24,632 nt of DNA from Bacillota bacterium (GTDB taxonomy: Bacteria; Bacillota; Clostridia; Acetivibrionales; JAEZXR01), in contig JAEZXR010000129.1 of assembly GCA_023419605.1 (NCBI GenBank), positions 1 to 24,632 on the forward strand. The letters run 5' to 3'. The translations under genes and the position numbers were made by a program. The notes under the pieces are model-generated. The model was not told the origin of the DNA, did no database searches, and saw only the letters and a list, made by a program, of their open reading frames with translations. Every line of letters starts with the position of its first letter. The stretch's first letter is position 1. Positions 7,380-16,022 of this stretch are shown piece by piece.

Positions 7380-8384
7380 ATGACTTTATTTAGTGAAGCT
7401 CCTCAGGAAGTAAAAGATTTTTTAATCTACATGGAAACGATAAAAGGAAAATCAAAAAATACTACACAGGAATACTACTATGATATCCGTATGTTTCTCC
7501 GCTTTATAAAGATTCATAAGAATCTTTTATGCGATAAAAATGTTAATTTTGAAAAGATCGATATTTCCGATATAACGATTGAAAATTTAAGAAATATTAA
7601 TCTTAGCGATATATATGAATTTATGTCCTTTGTTAGCAGGAATCGCGGGAACAATTCCAATTCCCGTGCCAGAAAAGTTGCCAGCATTAAGTCTTTCTTT
7701 AACTATTTGACCAGTAAGGCGAAGCTATTGGAAAGTAATCCTACAAAGGAACTTGAGTCTCCGAAAATAGTAAAAAGGTTACCTAAGTATCTTGATATTA
7801 AGGAAAGCGAGAAACTTCTCTACTCTATAGATGGCGAACACCGTCAAAGAGATTATGCTATTATTACCTTGTTTTTAAATTGCGGACTTAGGCTTTCTGA
7901 ACTTGTAGGAATTAACATAAATAAGATGAAAGACGGAACACTTACTGTTATCGGTAAGGGTAATAAGGAACGTACCATATACCTGAACCAAGCATGTATA
8001 AGTGCTATTAATGCTTATATGAGAGTACGGCCTGTGGAGGGAGTCAAGGATAAGAATGCACTTTTTTTAAGTGAGCGCAAGCAAAGGATTAGCAACAAGA
8101 CCGTACAGCATATTGTAAAAAAATACATTAAACTTGCAGGTCTCGACCCGGAAAAGTATTCAACGCATAAATTGCGTCATACAGCTGCTACTTTAATGTA
8201 TAAACATGGGAATGTTGATATTCGGGCACTAAAGGAAATTCTCGGGCATGAAAGTGTTTCTACTACGGAAATCTATACGCATGTAGACAATCAGCAACTT
8301 AAAGCAGCAATCGAAAGCAACCCCTTAGCCAAGTTCACGCAAAGCAATGAGGAAAAACCTGAAAATCCTGATTCACATAAATAG
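7380..8384 (+). CDS. Xer-like tyrosine recombinase
   Basis: The product (334 residues) has an N-terminal SAM-like core-binding domain (about 5-115) and a C-terminal catalytic domain. Catalytic residues are visible: Arg in GLRLSEL (about 170), Lys in GKGNKER (about 192), HKLRH (about 262-265), His in LGHES (about 288) and Tyr in EIYTHV (about 298). A longer frame opens at 7266, but GGAGG sits six bases before the ATG at 7380 and the promoter-like TATAAT boxes lie inside the extension, so 7380 is chosen. It could resolve chromosome dimers or be the integrase of a lost element; pairing with the minimal recombinase suggests a special role. A terminator follows. Confidence 0.9.
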   Translation: MTLFSEAPQEVKDFLIYMETIKGKSKNTTQEYYYDIRMFLRFIKIHKNLLCDKNVNFEKIDISDITIENLRNINLSDIYEFMSFVSRNRGNNSNSRARKVASIKSFFNYLTSKAKLLESNPTKELESPKIVKRLPKYLDIKESEKLLYSIDGEHRQRDYAIITLFLNCGLRLSELVGININKMKDGTLTVIGKGNKERTIYLNQACISAINAYMRVRPVEGVKDKNALFLSERKQRISNKTVQHIVKKYIKLAGLDPEKYSTHKLRHTAATLMYKHGNVDIRALKEILGHESVSTTEIYTHVDNQQLKAAIESNPLAKFTQSNEEKPENPDSHK

Positions 8385-8426
8385 CTACGCCATAGAGCAA
8401 GCAGTCCCTTGCTGATTATGAATGTC

Positions 8427-8470
8427 AAAATGCCCCTAATAAGGCGCCAGTACCTTGTTAGGGGCGTTTT
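8427..8470. terminator. Bidirectional terminator between the recombinase and the dehydrogenase
   Basis: CCCCTAA pairs with TTAGGGG, and inside it AAGG pairs with CCTT around an eight-base loop. AAAA and TTTT runs flank the stem, so either strand can use it. The genes on both sides converge here. Confidence 0.85.
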
Positions 8471-8510
8471 AATTCCTCTTATTTGTTGGATAGTTTCATA
8501 CCTATCAAGC

Positions 8511-9449
8511 TTAGTACTTCATCTTCAGATCAATTTGATTTGGCATTGATTTCCCTTGCCGATAACAGTCAAAACTTGATAGAAACAGTTCTATCGCCCT
8601 TGGGATATAATGCGGACTTTGGCCTGCATTGTGCGGAGTGATCACAACATTTTCCATCTCCCAGAAAGGACTGTTCTCCGGAAGAGGTTCCTGCTGGAAC
8701 ACATCCAGTCCGGCCCCCGCGATAATTCCCTTCTGCAGTGCCTCAATCAATGCTGCTTCATCCACCGTATCTCCACGAGACAGATTAATAAAAACACTGG
8801 TCGGTTTCATGGCAAGAAACTCATTTCGCCCCAGTAAATGATAGGTTTCGTCTGTGAGCGGTGTCAATAAAACAGTGTAATCGGCCTGTCCCAATGCATC
8901 GTGCAGCTTCTCCATCCCCCACACCATATCAAAATTCTCCAAAGCTTCCGCATGTTTTTTCAACCCAATGACTCTCATATCGAAGGCTTTTGCCTTTCTG
9001 GCGATCTCTTTCCCGATACTTCCGCTGCCGACAATGCACAACGTCTTCCCTGCCAATTCTCCCATGGGTTTGATCCGTTCCCACTTCTTCTGCAGTTGGC
9101 TTCTGATGCTGCGGTTCAACTGCCGGCTGAACAGGATTATTAATCCAAAAGCATGCTCGGCCATCTGCGGACCATGAATGCCACTGACATTGGTTACAAT
9201 TACTCCCTTTCGGTCCAGTTCGTCAAAGGCCAGCTTTTCAACGCCTGCGCTCATAACGAACAACCATTTCAACTTCTTACACGCTTTTACAATATCCTCT
9301 CCGAGTTCTCCCCAGGAAAGAATGATTTCCGCCTCTGGCAGTACCTCCAGCGCTTCACCGGCATTCCTGTAAGAAAGAACCCTTTCTCCGGTTTGTTTTT
9401 CGATGGTATCGCAATATTCCCGTTCAATCGGGATTAATGAAACAATCAT
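8511..9449 (-). CDS. D-isomer-specific 2-hydroxyacid dehydrogenase
   Basis: The 312-residue cytoplasmic enzyme should interconvert 2-keto acids and D-2-hydroxyacids with NAD(P)H. The Rossmann motif is GSGSIG (about 141-146), and the catalytic trio is Arg225 (LSRGD), Glu254 (QQEPL) and His273 (PHNAG). HGPQMAEH is the usual hinge segment. The frame extends four codons further upstream, but GGAGG lies five bases before the ATG at 9449. The Dabb gene lies upstream on the same strand, separated by an aldo/keto reductase remnant, so the pair may once have been a longer redox operon. The substrate is not predictable; hydroxypyruvate/glyoxylate-type compounds are typical. Confidence 0.9.
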   Translation of the reverse strand: MIVSLIPIEREYCDTIEKQTGERVLSYRNAGEALEVLPEAEIILSWGELGEDIVKACKKLKWLFVMSAGVEKLAFDELDRKGVIVTNVSGIHGPQMAEHAFGLIILFSRQLNRSIRSQLQKKWERIKPMGELAGKTLCIVGSGSIGKEIARKAKAFDMRVIGLKKHAEALENFDMVWGMEKLHDALGQADYTVLLTPLTDETYHLLGRNEFLAMKPTSVFINLSRGDTVDEAALIEALQKGIIAGAGLDVFQQEPLPENSPFWEMENVVITPHNAGQSPHYIPRAIELFLSSFDCYRQGKSMPNQIDLKMKY

Positions 9450-9474
9450 GGCAGCCTCCAATCAGTTTTAACTA

Positions 9475-9633
9475 CTAACCTATGTCATCGTAAATTTCAT
9501 CCGTTCCCGTACCATTTTCCAGATAATTCAGCACGGCTTCGCTTAACACCAAATCCCCTGCTTTGACACTTCCCTTTAATTGTTCGCTCGTTTTACAGCC
9601 AACAATCGGGATGGTCGTAAACGGCTGCGATGT
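9475..9633 (-). pseudogene. C-terminal remnant of an aldo/keto reductase
   Basis: About 52 codons read QPFTTIPIVGCKTSEQL and end YLENGTGTDEIYDDIG. This matches the C-terminal end of aldo/keto reductases, where a PIVG-type NADP-binding segment precedes the last helix. The reading frame continues upstream only through the out-of-frame Dabb gene, so there is no N-terminal barrel. The remnant begins directly after the Dabb stop, pointing to a deletion that joined the two. It has no plausible start or ribosome binding site of its own. Confidence 0.6.
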
Positions 9634-9637
9634 CAAA

Positions 9638-9946
9638 TTAGTAATACTCTTCATAATCGATTTCCAGAAAACGAGTGACTTCGGTTTCCCATCGATTTTT
9701 AACAAAATCGACATGAGCCGGGTGTGTATTATAGGCATCATATGCAGCCTTGTTGGAAAACTCCATGGAAAACCCAAAGTGATATTCATTTTTAGGGCTG
9801 ACTTGCTTTAGCACTTCAAAATTTTCTACTACAGGTATTGAACTGAGTATGGATCTGCCATCGGATAGAAATTGTTCGGTTTCAGGAGCATGGATTTCAT
9901 GCTTTAAACAAAATATTACCGAATGCCGGATTCTTTTCTCTGTCAT
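9638..9946 (-). CDS. Dabb (stress-responsive alpha/beta barrel) domain protein
   Basis: This 102-residue protein begins with a IRHSVIFCLK strand and contains the central Y-FGFSMEFSNKAAYDAYNTHP segment with the HPAH motif near residue 73, typical of Dabb-fold ferredoxin-like dimers. Family members range from stress proteins to small cyclases, so no reaction is assigned. The start follows GGAGGGG. Same-strand neighbours are the reductase remnant and the hydroxyacid dehydrogenase. Confidence 0.8.
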   Translation of the reverse strand: MTEKRIRHSVIFCLKHEIHAPETEQFLSDGRSILSSIPVVENFEVLKQVSPKNEYHFGFSMEFSNKAAYDAYNTHPAHVDFVKNRWETEVTRFLEIDYEEYY

Positions 9947-10220
9947 AGGTTCCCCTCCAATTTGAATATAATTAGTCCGGTTTCTTATTCACCCTACTAT
10001 TTAGTATAGGCTAATTCATATTATACTAACATTACTATCATATAAGAAGTAGTTACATTTATCTCACATAGTTACACAAAAGATACTAGCGCACTTTATC
10101 CGGACTCTGCTTTGCTAAGCATTCGCCGATCAACCCTATATCTTTAATATCTTTCGCTCTTCCTAAATCAACCTTCTGTTTGCAAATATTAAAAGTCGAT
10201 TCTTGTTACCTTTTAGTAAT
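9947..10220. other. Non-coding divergent spacer
   Basis: The AT-rich gap between the divergent Dabb and LCP genes has no credible ORF. On the minus strand a TATAAT near 10032 may belong to the Dabb gene, but its -35 is poor. Nothing else is recognised before the LCP promoter. Confidence 0.4.
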
Positions 10221-10249
10221 TTGACACTGCATACACGTTGGTATATACT
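10221..10249 (+). promoter_or_regulatory. Promoter of the LCP gene
   Basis: TTGACA (10221-10226) and TATACT (10244-10249) are exactly 17 bases apart. Transcription would begin near 10256. That leaves too little room for the GTG at 10263 and supports the ATG at 10299. Confidence 0.75.
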
Positions 10250-10298
10250 TATTTAGAGATTTGTGTTAAAGTCTGGTAAATTTAGGAATGAGGTTTCT

Positions 10299-11540
10299 AT
10301 GAATACAAGAAAATTTTATTTTATAGTAAGTGCTGTGCTGGCTGTATGTTTGTTTATTACCGGAACAGTTCTGCTGGCAAGTGTTAAAATGCCCGCCAGC
10401 AACGGGAACGGTTCGCAAAGCTTGTTAGACAAAATTATTGACCCCATTAGAACGGATAATGAACCCGTCAATATTCTGGTCCTTGGTGGGGATAAGGTAG
10501 CCTCCAATACAGATACCATGATCCTTGTTAATTATAATCCGGCCACTGCCAAGATGAGCATGCTGTCCATCCCTCGGGATACCAAAGTAGAAGTTCCGGG
10601 CTCCAGTCTGCCAAAAATCAACTCCGCCTATGCCGCCGGCGGTGCAAAGCTGGCTGTGGATACTGTCCGCAAGCTCCTTGGTGTAGATATAAAATATTAT
10701 GTCTTTATAAATACTGTTGCTTTCCGGGAAATCATCGACGCTCTGGACGGTGTTGATTATAACGTACCCGTAGATATGAACTATGATGACCCTACCCAGG
10801 ATCTCCATATTCACCTGAAAAAGGGCATGACGCATATGGACGGTGCAAAAGCGGAACAATTCATGCGTTTCCGCCAGCCGACCAGTTATAATAATGAAAT
10901 TATGAAATATTACGATGGCAGCGATTTAAAGAGAATTAATGCACAGCAGGACTTTATAAAAGAGCTTATAAAGCAAAAGGCAAATATCAAATATATATCG
11001 AAGGCTGATGATATTATAAGCATTTTATTTAAAAACATTGATACCAATGTTTCTGCACCGGAGGCTGTAAAGCTGTCCCAGAATCTGGTAAAGCTTAATG
11101 TTAACGAGATCAATACCTTCACCCTGCCCGGTGAATCGGAAGACCAAGGTGCATGGTACTATATCATGGATAAGACGAAAACCCAGGAGATCGTGAAGCA
11201 GTACTTCATGGCAAAAGGAGGTTTAGCCCCTGGAAAAAATACCGGCAGTAAAACTCCGGTAAATCCCGGCAAGAGTTCTGCTATACCCAAACCGACACCA
11301 AAGCCGACACAAACTCCAAAGGAGGAACCAACTCCAACGCCTGTGCCAACACCCAAGCCAACACCGACCGGTACGCCTGTTATACAGCCAACGCCGCCTG
11401 TAACCCCAACGCCCGGGTCTACACTGTCACCAACAAGTACGCCGGCGCCGACACCTGTGCCGACAGCTACACCGGTACCGTTACCCAAGCCAACGGGGAG
11501 TCCGATCGCACCAACTCCAACAAACACTGTTACCCCTTAA
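10299..11540 (+). CDS. LytR-CpsA-Psr (LCP) family cell-wall glycopolymer ligase with Pro/Thr-rich tail
   Basis: The 413-residue protein has one N-terminal membrane anchor (about 5-27), then the LCP domain from VNILVLGGD to about residue 300, then a low-complexity tail of about 90 residues rich in PTP, KPT and TPV. LCP enzymes move lipid-linked anionic polymers such as teichoic acids onto peptidoglycan outside the membrane. Visible hallmarks are SNTDTMILV, SIPRDTKV, the Asn/Tyr-rich KINSAYAAGG and the Arg residues in FMRFRQ and DLKRINAQQ. ATG 10299 is preferred over GTG 10263 because of the promoter and the GAGG upstream. The tail probably threads through the wall. A strong shared terminator follows. 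Confidence 0.92.
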   Translation: MNTRKFYFIVSAVLAVCLFITGTVLLASVKMPASNGNGSQSLLDKIIDPIRTDNEPVNILVLGGDKVASNTDTMILVNYNPATAKMSMLSIPRDTKVEVPGSSLPKINSAYAAGGAKLAVDTVRKLLGVDIKYYVFINTVAFREIIDALDGVDYNVPVDMNYDDPTQDLHIHLKKGMTHMDGAKAEQFMRFRQPTSYNNEIMKYYDGSDLKRINAQQDFIKELIKQKANIKYISKADDIISILFKNIDTNVSAPEAVKLSQNLVKLNVNEINTFTLPGESEDQGAWYYIMDKTKTQEIVKQYFMAKGGLAPGKNTGSKTPVNPGKSSAIPKPTPKPTQTPKEEPTPTPVPTPKPTPTGTPVIQPTPPVTPTPGSTLSPTSTPAPTPVPTATPVPLPKPTGSPIAPTPTNTVTP

Positions 11541-11565
11541 CGGGAAATTATAAAAGGAAATCATA

Positions 11566-11610
11566 AAAAATGATAGTGCCCGACTTTCTTCGTCGGGCAC
11601 TATCATTTTT
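11566..11610. terminator. Strong bidirectional terminator between LCP and DedA genes
   Basis: The stem is 19 bp and perfect (11566-11584 with 11592-11610) around a seven-base loop. A-runs on the left and T-runs on the right make it efficient for both converging transcripts. Confidence 0.95.
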
Positions 11611-11626
11611 ATATCTTGTTGGATTT

Positions 11627-12262
11627 TTACCGAGTTGTATAGGTGTCCTTCCTTTTGCCCAATAAATACTTGACAACTAAAAAAGCAACGGCCAGCACGA
11701 TTATACCGATAACGACATATTCAAACTTGTGGAATATCGGTCGTACAAGGGTTTCATACTCCTGCCCGAATTTATATCCCAGAAATATCAGTATAAAGTT
11801 CCATGGCAGCATACCCAATAAAGAGTAAAGTACAAACTTCATAAGGTCCATGCGGGCAATGCCAGCCGGAAGCGATATAAAAGTCCGTATGACTGGCAGG
11901 AGTCTGCCGAAGAAAACTGCAGCAACCCCATAATCTCTGAAAGTCTTTTCTGCTTTATTAAAATGTTTTTCCGAAACAAAAAAGTACTTTCCGTATTTCA
12001 ATATGAAGGGCCTTCCGCCATAAAAACCGACTGCATAAGCCAGCAATGACCCTAGAAGGCTTCCCAAGGCTGCGGCCAGATTGGCTTGGAACAGCGTCAA
12101 AATACCGGAAGAAACCATGTTGCCGCCTAAAGGAAGCACCACTTCGCTGGGAAGAGGTATACAAGCACTTTCAATTGCCATACCTCCGGCTATGCCCCAA
12201 TGCCCGAAGGAGTTAATGATTCCAACGATAGTCTTTAAAATGTTTTCAATAAACTCATACAT
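11627..12262 (-). CDS. DedA family (VTT domain) membrane protein
   Basis: The 211-residue integral membrane protein has several hydrophobic segments and the DedA signature region FFGRLLPVIRTFISLPAG (about residues 117-134) following the conserved GG-PFI-KYGKYFF stretch. The E-ACIPLPSEVVLP segment near residue 31 is also typical. DedA proteins are proton-coupled lipid transporters or flippases, some recycling undecaprenyl phosphate, and affect envelope integrity. Its convergent neighbour is a cell-wall polymer ligase, which may use the same lipid carrier; functional linkage is only inferred. The start follows TGAGGGG. Confidence 0.92.
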   Translation of the reverse strand: MYEFIENILKTIVGIINSFGHWGIAGGMAIESACIPLPSEVVLPLGGNMVSSGILTLFQANLAAALGSLLGSLLAYAVGFYGGRPFILKYGKYFFVSEKHFNKAEKTFRDYGVAAVFFGRLLPVIRTFISLPAGIARMDLMKFVLYSLLGMLPWNFILIFLGYKFGQEYETLVRPIFHKFEYVVIGIIVLAVAFLVVKYLLGKRKDTYTTR

Positions 12263-12368
12263 GAAACAGTAATCCCCTCAAATTCCTTCACACCTCATAG
12301 GGTCAGCAGCTCTGTCTGTCTTTAAGCAATCGAAAAGCGCACCGACACTCATGGAAAGTGTGATGTGT

Positions 12369-13805
12369 TTATTTCATATTCTCAAGAAATACCTTATTCG
12401 CCAGATAGTTGATATATACATCAATCTTACTGGTTACTTCAAAAGGTGAGTGCATGGACAGTATAGCTACACCACAATCTACAACTTCAACTCCCAGATT
12501 GGCTACATACTGGGCGATAGTTCCGCCGCCACCCTGATCTACTTTTCCCAGTTCAGCGGACTGCCATAGAATCCCATTCTCGTTGAAAAGTTTTCGAAGT
12601 TCACCGATATATTCCGCATTGGCGTCACTACCGCCAGACTTCCCTCTGACACCGGTATACTTCTGGATTACGAGTCCCTTTCCGAGGTAGGAGGCATTTT
12701 TCTTATCCTGAACCCCTTCATAGTTAGGATCAACGCCAGGATTTACATCAGCGGAAAGCATCTTTGAATTATTCAGGCATCTTCTAAGGACGATATCCTT
12801 ATAGTTGTCAGTGGTCAAAGCACAAAGATCGGCGATAAAATCTTCCAGCATGGAAGATTCAGCGCCTGTATTACCCACACTGCCGATCTCTTCCTTATCG
12901 CTAAGAATGCAAATTGCAGTCTTTTCAATGTTTTGCGCATCTATGATGGCCTTAAGGGCGCCATAGCTGCAAATTCTGTCATCCTGACCATAAGCGCCTA
13001 CCAAACCTCTGTCAATGCCAACATCCTTCGCTTTAAAAGCAGGTACAATTTCCAGTTCGGCAGAGACGAAGTCCTCTTCCACGATTCCATATTTATCGTT
13101 TAAGAGTTTTAATACATTCAGTTTCACTTTATCCTTCACCTTGTCATCATCGTAGGGAACAGAACCCAAAAGCAGGTTCAACCCTTCTCCGGTGATAGCA
13201 TCCGCCATTTTCTTCTGCATTTGGTCCTGTGCAAGGTGCGGAAGAAGGTCGGTAATGGTGAAAACCGGATCTCCTTCATCTTCACCGATGCAAACATCAA
13301 CAGATTCCCCATTGCCCTTGATTACAACGCCGTGCAGTGAGAGAGGAATGGTAACCCATTGGTACTTCTTGATTCCGCCATAGTAATGTGTTTTTAACAG
13401 TACCATGCCAGTGTCTTCATACATGGGATTTTGTTTCAAGTCGATTCTCGGGGCATCGATATGAGCACCCAGCATATTCACACCTTCTAAAAGAGGGCGT
13501 GAACCGATAACAGCAAGTAGTGCAGATTTTTTTCTGTTTATGTAATAGACCTTTGTTCCGGGTGTAAGCTTTTTATTCGACTGTATTACTTCGCTGAGGC
13601 TGATAAAACCGTTGCTCTTTGCCAGTTTTTCAGCTTCTGCGGCAAACTCCCTCTCTGTTTTCCCCTTATCCAGAAACAGCTTGTAGTCTTCACAGAAATC
13701 GAAGGCCCTCTTTTTAATTTCGTCTGGAGATTTCTCCCAAGCATTTTTTGTGTTATACGTGAGTTTATCCTGTAAAAGCTGTCCCGTAGTTTTATTTTCT
13801 TCCAT
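12369..13805 (-). CDS. M18 family zinc aminopeptidase
   Basis: The 478-residue cytoplasmic metallopeptidase should trim N-terminal residues, often acidic ones, from peptides. Metal and catalytic positions are visible in order: His and Asp of GAHIDAPRID, Asp of QDDRICSYG, the two Glu of DKEEIGSVG, Asp of SADVNPG, and His of LSMHSPFE near the C-terminus. KVDQGGGGTIAQYVA is the usual late motif. An in-frame ATG exists at 13835, but AGGAGG sits seven bases before the ATG at 13805. It is separated from DedA by about 100 bases with only a weak hairpin, so read-through into dedA is possible. Confidence 0.93.
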   Translation of the reverse strand: MEENKTTGQLLQDKLTYNTKNAWEKSPDEIKKRAFDFCEDYKLFLDKGKTEREFAAEAEKLAKSNGFISLSEVIQSNKKLTPGTKVYYINRKKSALLAVIGSRPLLEGVNMLGAHIDAPRIDLKQNPMYEDTGMVLLKTHYYGGIKKYQWVTIPLSLHGVVIKGNGESVDVCIGEDEGDPVFTITDLLPHLAQDQMQKKMADAITGEGLNLLLGSVPYDDDKVKDKVKLNVLKLLNDKYGIVEEDFVSAELEIVPAFKAKDVGIDRGLVGAYGQDDRICSYGALKAIIDAQNIEKTAICILSDKEEIGSVGNTGAESSMLEDFIADLCALTTDNYKDIVLRRCLNNSKMLSADVNPGVDPNYEGVQDKKNASYLGKGLVIQKYTGVRGKSGGSDANAEYIGELRKLFNENGILWQSAELGKVDQGGGGTIAQYVANLGVEVVDCGVAILSMHSPFEVTSKIDVYINYLANKVFLENMK

Positions 13806-13897
13806 GTTCTGTCCTCCTAAATTCAAAGTGTCCATTTTATTATATATCTAATTCCTGCCAAAATAAATATATTACCGTTATTTTATGCAAATATACG

Positions 13898-13931
13898 AAA
13901 AATAACCGGCTGTTTCCAACCGGTTATTTTT
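13898..13931 (-). terminator. Terminator of the Gfo/Idh gene, overlapping its stop codon
   Basis: A perfect 12-bp stem (13898-13909 with 13920-13931) surrounds a ten-base loop, with A/T runs at each base. On the minus strand the hairpin starts within the TAA of the oxidoreductase gene (13930-13932). Confidence 0.9.
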
Positions 13932-14946
13932 AAAGCATTATTTTTTGTCCTTTTCGCGCGCTTTCCAGAGCGCCAAACACCATTTTCATGCTTTTAATAT
14001 TGTCCCTGCAATCTGTTTCTGCTTTCCTGCCTTCCATCAATGCCATAAACATTTCATCCAGGCAGCCAAAATGTCCTTCCCGGCCCTTCCAGCAGTCTTC
14101 CCCCTCAATTTTTTTAAAGGTGTTTATAAACTTCTTTCCCTCCGAAGGCTCAACCACTTCACAGTACGGCATATTTACCCCATCCCACATAGCCGTTCCT
14201 TTGCTGCCTGTAATCCTCCATTCAGCCTCCCAGGAGGTTTGACATCCTTCCGCACACCAGGAACCTCTATAGCAGAAAACGCTTCCGTCCGACATCTCAA
14301 AAATACATACGGCCGATGCATTTCCACGATACCAGGACCCTTCGGAGGTGAATTCGTGACAAAACACCGAAACCGGGTCCGCACCGGTAATAAATCGAGC
14401 CTGGTCAAAGGTATGAATCGCCATATCCACAATCAACGGACTATCCATGATATCTCGAAATCCTCCGAAATGGGGTCCCAGGAAGAAATCAGCACAGACA
14501 AACCCGGCTTTCCCAATGGTACCCGAACTGAGCAGCTGGCGTAAGCTACGAATATTTTTTAAATACCTCCTGTTTTGCATGATTGCATAGTTTAGTGCCG
14601 TATTCTCTGCTGCTTTTACCATCAACTCCGCTTCTTCCAACGATTCGGCCATGGGTTTTTCCCCCAGAACGCAGCACCCTGCTTCCAGCGCTGCTGTCAC
14701 TATGTTTTTATGGCTGGCTGGAACGGTAACATCAAAGACCAGATTCGCACCTGTTGCTTTTAAGGCTTCTCTCAAATCCACAAAAACCGGGCAGGATAAA
14801 CCGTTTTTCTCTGCCAAAGCCTTTGCATTTTCTCCCTTAATATCGATCAAAGCTACAATTTCACTATCTTCTCTTGAAAGAGCATAATCTACCCAATGCT
14901 TCGACATACCCCCACAGCCTGCCAGGGCAATTTTGAACTTTTTCAT
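13930..14946 (-). CDS. Gfo/Idh/MocA family oxidoreductase
   Basis: The 338-residue NAD(P)-dependent sugar oxidoreductase has an N-terminal Rossmann fold (ALAGCGGMSKHW, residues 7-18), the conserved LGEKPMAES Lys-Pro segment near residue 96 and a substrate domain with the DMAIHTFDQARFI helix. A longer frame exists, but its extra N-terminus is encoded by the interspersed repeat at 14969-15073. GAGAGGAAAG precedes the ATG at 14946. It lies downstream of a TIM-barrel isomerase on the same strand, a pairing common in catabolism of inositols or of glycosides through 3-keto intermediates. The exact substrate is unknown. Confidence 0.9.
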   Translation of the reverse strand: MKKFKIALAGCGGMSKHWVDYALSREDSEIVALIDIKGENAKALAEKNGLSCPVFVDLREALKATGANLVFDVTVPASHKNIVTAALEAGCCVLGEKPMAESLEEAELMVKAAENTALNYAIMQNRRYLKNIRSLRQLLSSGTIGKAGFVCADFFLGPHFGGFRDIMDSPLIVDMAIHTFDQARFITGADPVSVFCHEFTSEGSWYRGNASAVCIFEMSDGSVFCYRGSWCAEGCQTSWEAEWRITGSKGTAMWDGVNMPYCEVVEPSEGKKFINTFKKIEGEDCWKGREGHFGCLDEMFMALMEGRKAETDCRDNIKSMKMVFGALESARKGQKIML

Positions 14947-14968
14947 CGTATACTTTCCTCTCTGTTCT

Positions 14969-15073
14969 GCTATACAATGTAAGATGGAACTTAGCTGGTC
15001 CGACGCCTCCATAGCCTCTGAAGCTTGGCTATGCAAACACCAAATCAGCAGTTGCCGGTTTTATTGTATATAG
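14969..15073 (+). repeat. Hairpin-forming interspersed repeat, copy 2 (full)
   Basis: Ends TATACAA and TTGTATATAG, the GATGGAACTTAGCTG block and the AATCAGCAGTT block match copy 1 at 7058-7164. The inner stem differs in sequence but is kept as a stem (CATAGCC at 15010-15016 with GGCTATG at 15027-15033). It fills nearly the whole gap between the isomerase and oxidoreductase genes, so it would be transcribed within their shared mRNA. Confidence 0.75.
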
Positions 15074-15076
15074 GCA

Positions 15077-15964
15077 TTATTTTAAAGGGTTTGGGATAAA
15101 CACTCCCCCTCGGCAGTACTTGAGATAATTCAAAGCATGAACCTGCCCGGTCATTTCCAGGTCATCTTTATAGACCGGGTCATGAAACCCTTCAATATCA
15201 ATGGTTCCTTTATATCCACTCTGACGGAGAATCGTAATGATGTCTTTCCAGTTTGAATCTCCGAAGCCTGGAGTCCTGTGCCATACAAACTGTCTGGGGC
15301 CATTAATTCCATACTCCTTTACGATATCCCATGCAATGGTTGCATCTTTTCCATGGACATGGAAAACCTTATCCGCCCACTTTCGAAGCTGGGGGATTGG
15401 ATCAATCAGACTCACCATCTGATGGCAGGGTTCCCACTCCAATCCCAGGTTCTCCACGGGAAGCGCATTAAACATCATCTCCCATGCTGTTGGATTATGG
15501 GCGATATTCCAGTCCCCGTTTTTCCAATCGCCTCCCATGTCACAGTTTTCGAAGGCTAGCCTTACGCCTTTATCCGCAGCTTTTTTTGCCAGTTCCCCAA
15601 ACACTTCCCTGAATCGCGGGATGGATTCGTCGATGGGTCTGTTGGGAAGTCTCCCTGTAAATCCGGTAACAAGATCGGTTCCAAAGAGATGTGCATGTTC
15701 AATGAGTCTTTCCCAACTGGCCAGAGTATCTGCATTATTCCCTTCCCCTGTGAGAGGGTTTCCGAATATAGAAATACTGGAAATTATGATGTTCTTTTCG
15801 CCCAAATCTGCCCGGAGCTGCTTGGCTAACGCTGCAAGATCAATATTTCCTGTGCTCTGCCAAAAGGTAATGCTAAAGGATTCAAAACCATAGGATACAA
15901 GTTGGGGAATCACCTTCACGGCATCGGCTCCGGACACTAAAGTTCCGATTCGAATATCATGCAT
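15077..15964 (-). CDS. Sugar phosphate isomerase/epimerase-like TIM-barrel protein
   Basis: The 295-residue protein belongs to the xylose isomerase-like (AP endonuclease 2) fold. Metal-binding acidic and His residues are seen in LAFENCDMGGDW (Glu near 140), LEWEPCHQM, FHVHGKDA and TIDIEGFHD near the C-terminus, in the usual order. Such proteins isomerise, epimerise or eliminate on sugars and inositols. It precedes the Gfo/Idh gene on the same strand, 130 bases apart with a repeat between, and is divergent from an AraC regulator that probably controls the pair. GGGAGGAAG precedes the ATG. Confidence 0.88.
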   Translation of the reverse strand: MHDIRIGTLVSGADAVKVIPQLVSYGFESFSITFWQSTGNIDLAALAKQLRADLGEKNIIISSISIFGNPLTGEGNNADTLASWERLIEHAHLFGTDLVTGFTGRLPNRPIDESIPRFREVFGELAKKAADKGVRLAFENCDMGGDWKNGDWNIAHNPTAWEMMFNALPVENLGLEWEPCHQMVSLIDPIPQLRKWADKVFHVHGKDATIAWDIVKEYGINGPRQFVWHRTPGFGDSNWKDIITILRQSGYKGTIDIEGFHDPVYKDDLEMTGQVHALNYLKYCRGGVFIPNPLK

Positions 15965-15989
15965 AAAACACTTCCTCCCTATAATTTAT

Positions 15990-16022
15990 CCATTGCCTAC
16001 TTTACAGAAATGCCAGCAATGG
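15990..16022. promoter_or_regulatory. Inverted repeat in the isomerase/AraC divergent spacer
   Basis: CCATTGC (15990-15996) and GCAATGG (16016-16022) form a 7-bp inverted repeat with a 19-base spacer, about 25 bases upstream of the isomerase start. It could be an operator or leader hairpin. Support is the position and symmetry only. Confidence 0.3.

Noticed and set aside
9634..9789. Upstream part of the aldo/keto reductase frame as a complete 104-residue gene
   Set aside because: This part overlaps the Dabb gene out of frame and has no reductase-like sequence; only the 3' part looks derived from a real gene.
10263..10298. GTG start for the LCP gene
   Set aside because: It lies only about seven bases from the predicted transcription start, whereas ATG 10299 has a suitable GAGG.
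11159..11527. Long minus-strand frame rich in Val and Gly opposite the LCP tail
   Set aside because: It is the reverse of the Pro/Thr repeat codons, with no ribosome binding site or recognisable protein character.
13945..14544. 199-codon plus-strand frame opposite the Gfo/Idh gene
   Set aside because: It is an antisense shadow with no ribosome binding site; the minus-strand protein has clear family motifs.
14947..15036. N-terminal extension of the Gfo/Idh protein
   Set aside because: The extension is encoded mostly by the interspersed repeat and the family start MKKFKIALAGCGG has its own ribosome binding site.
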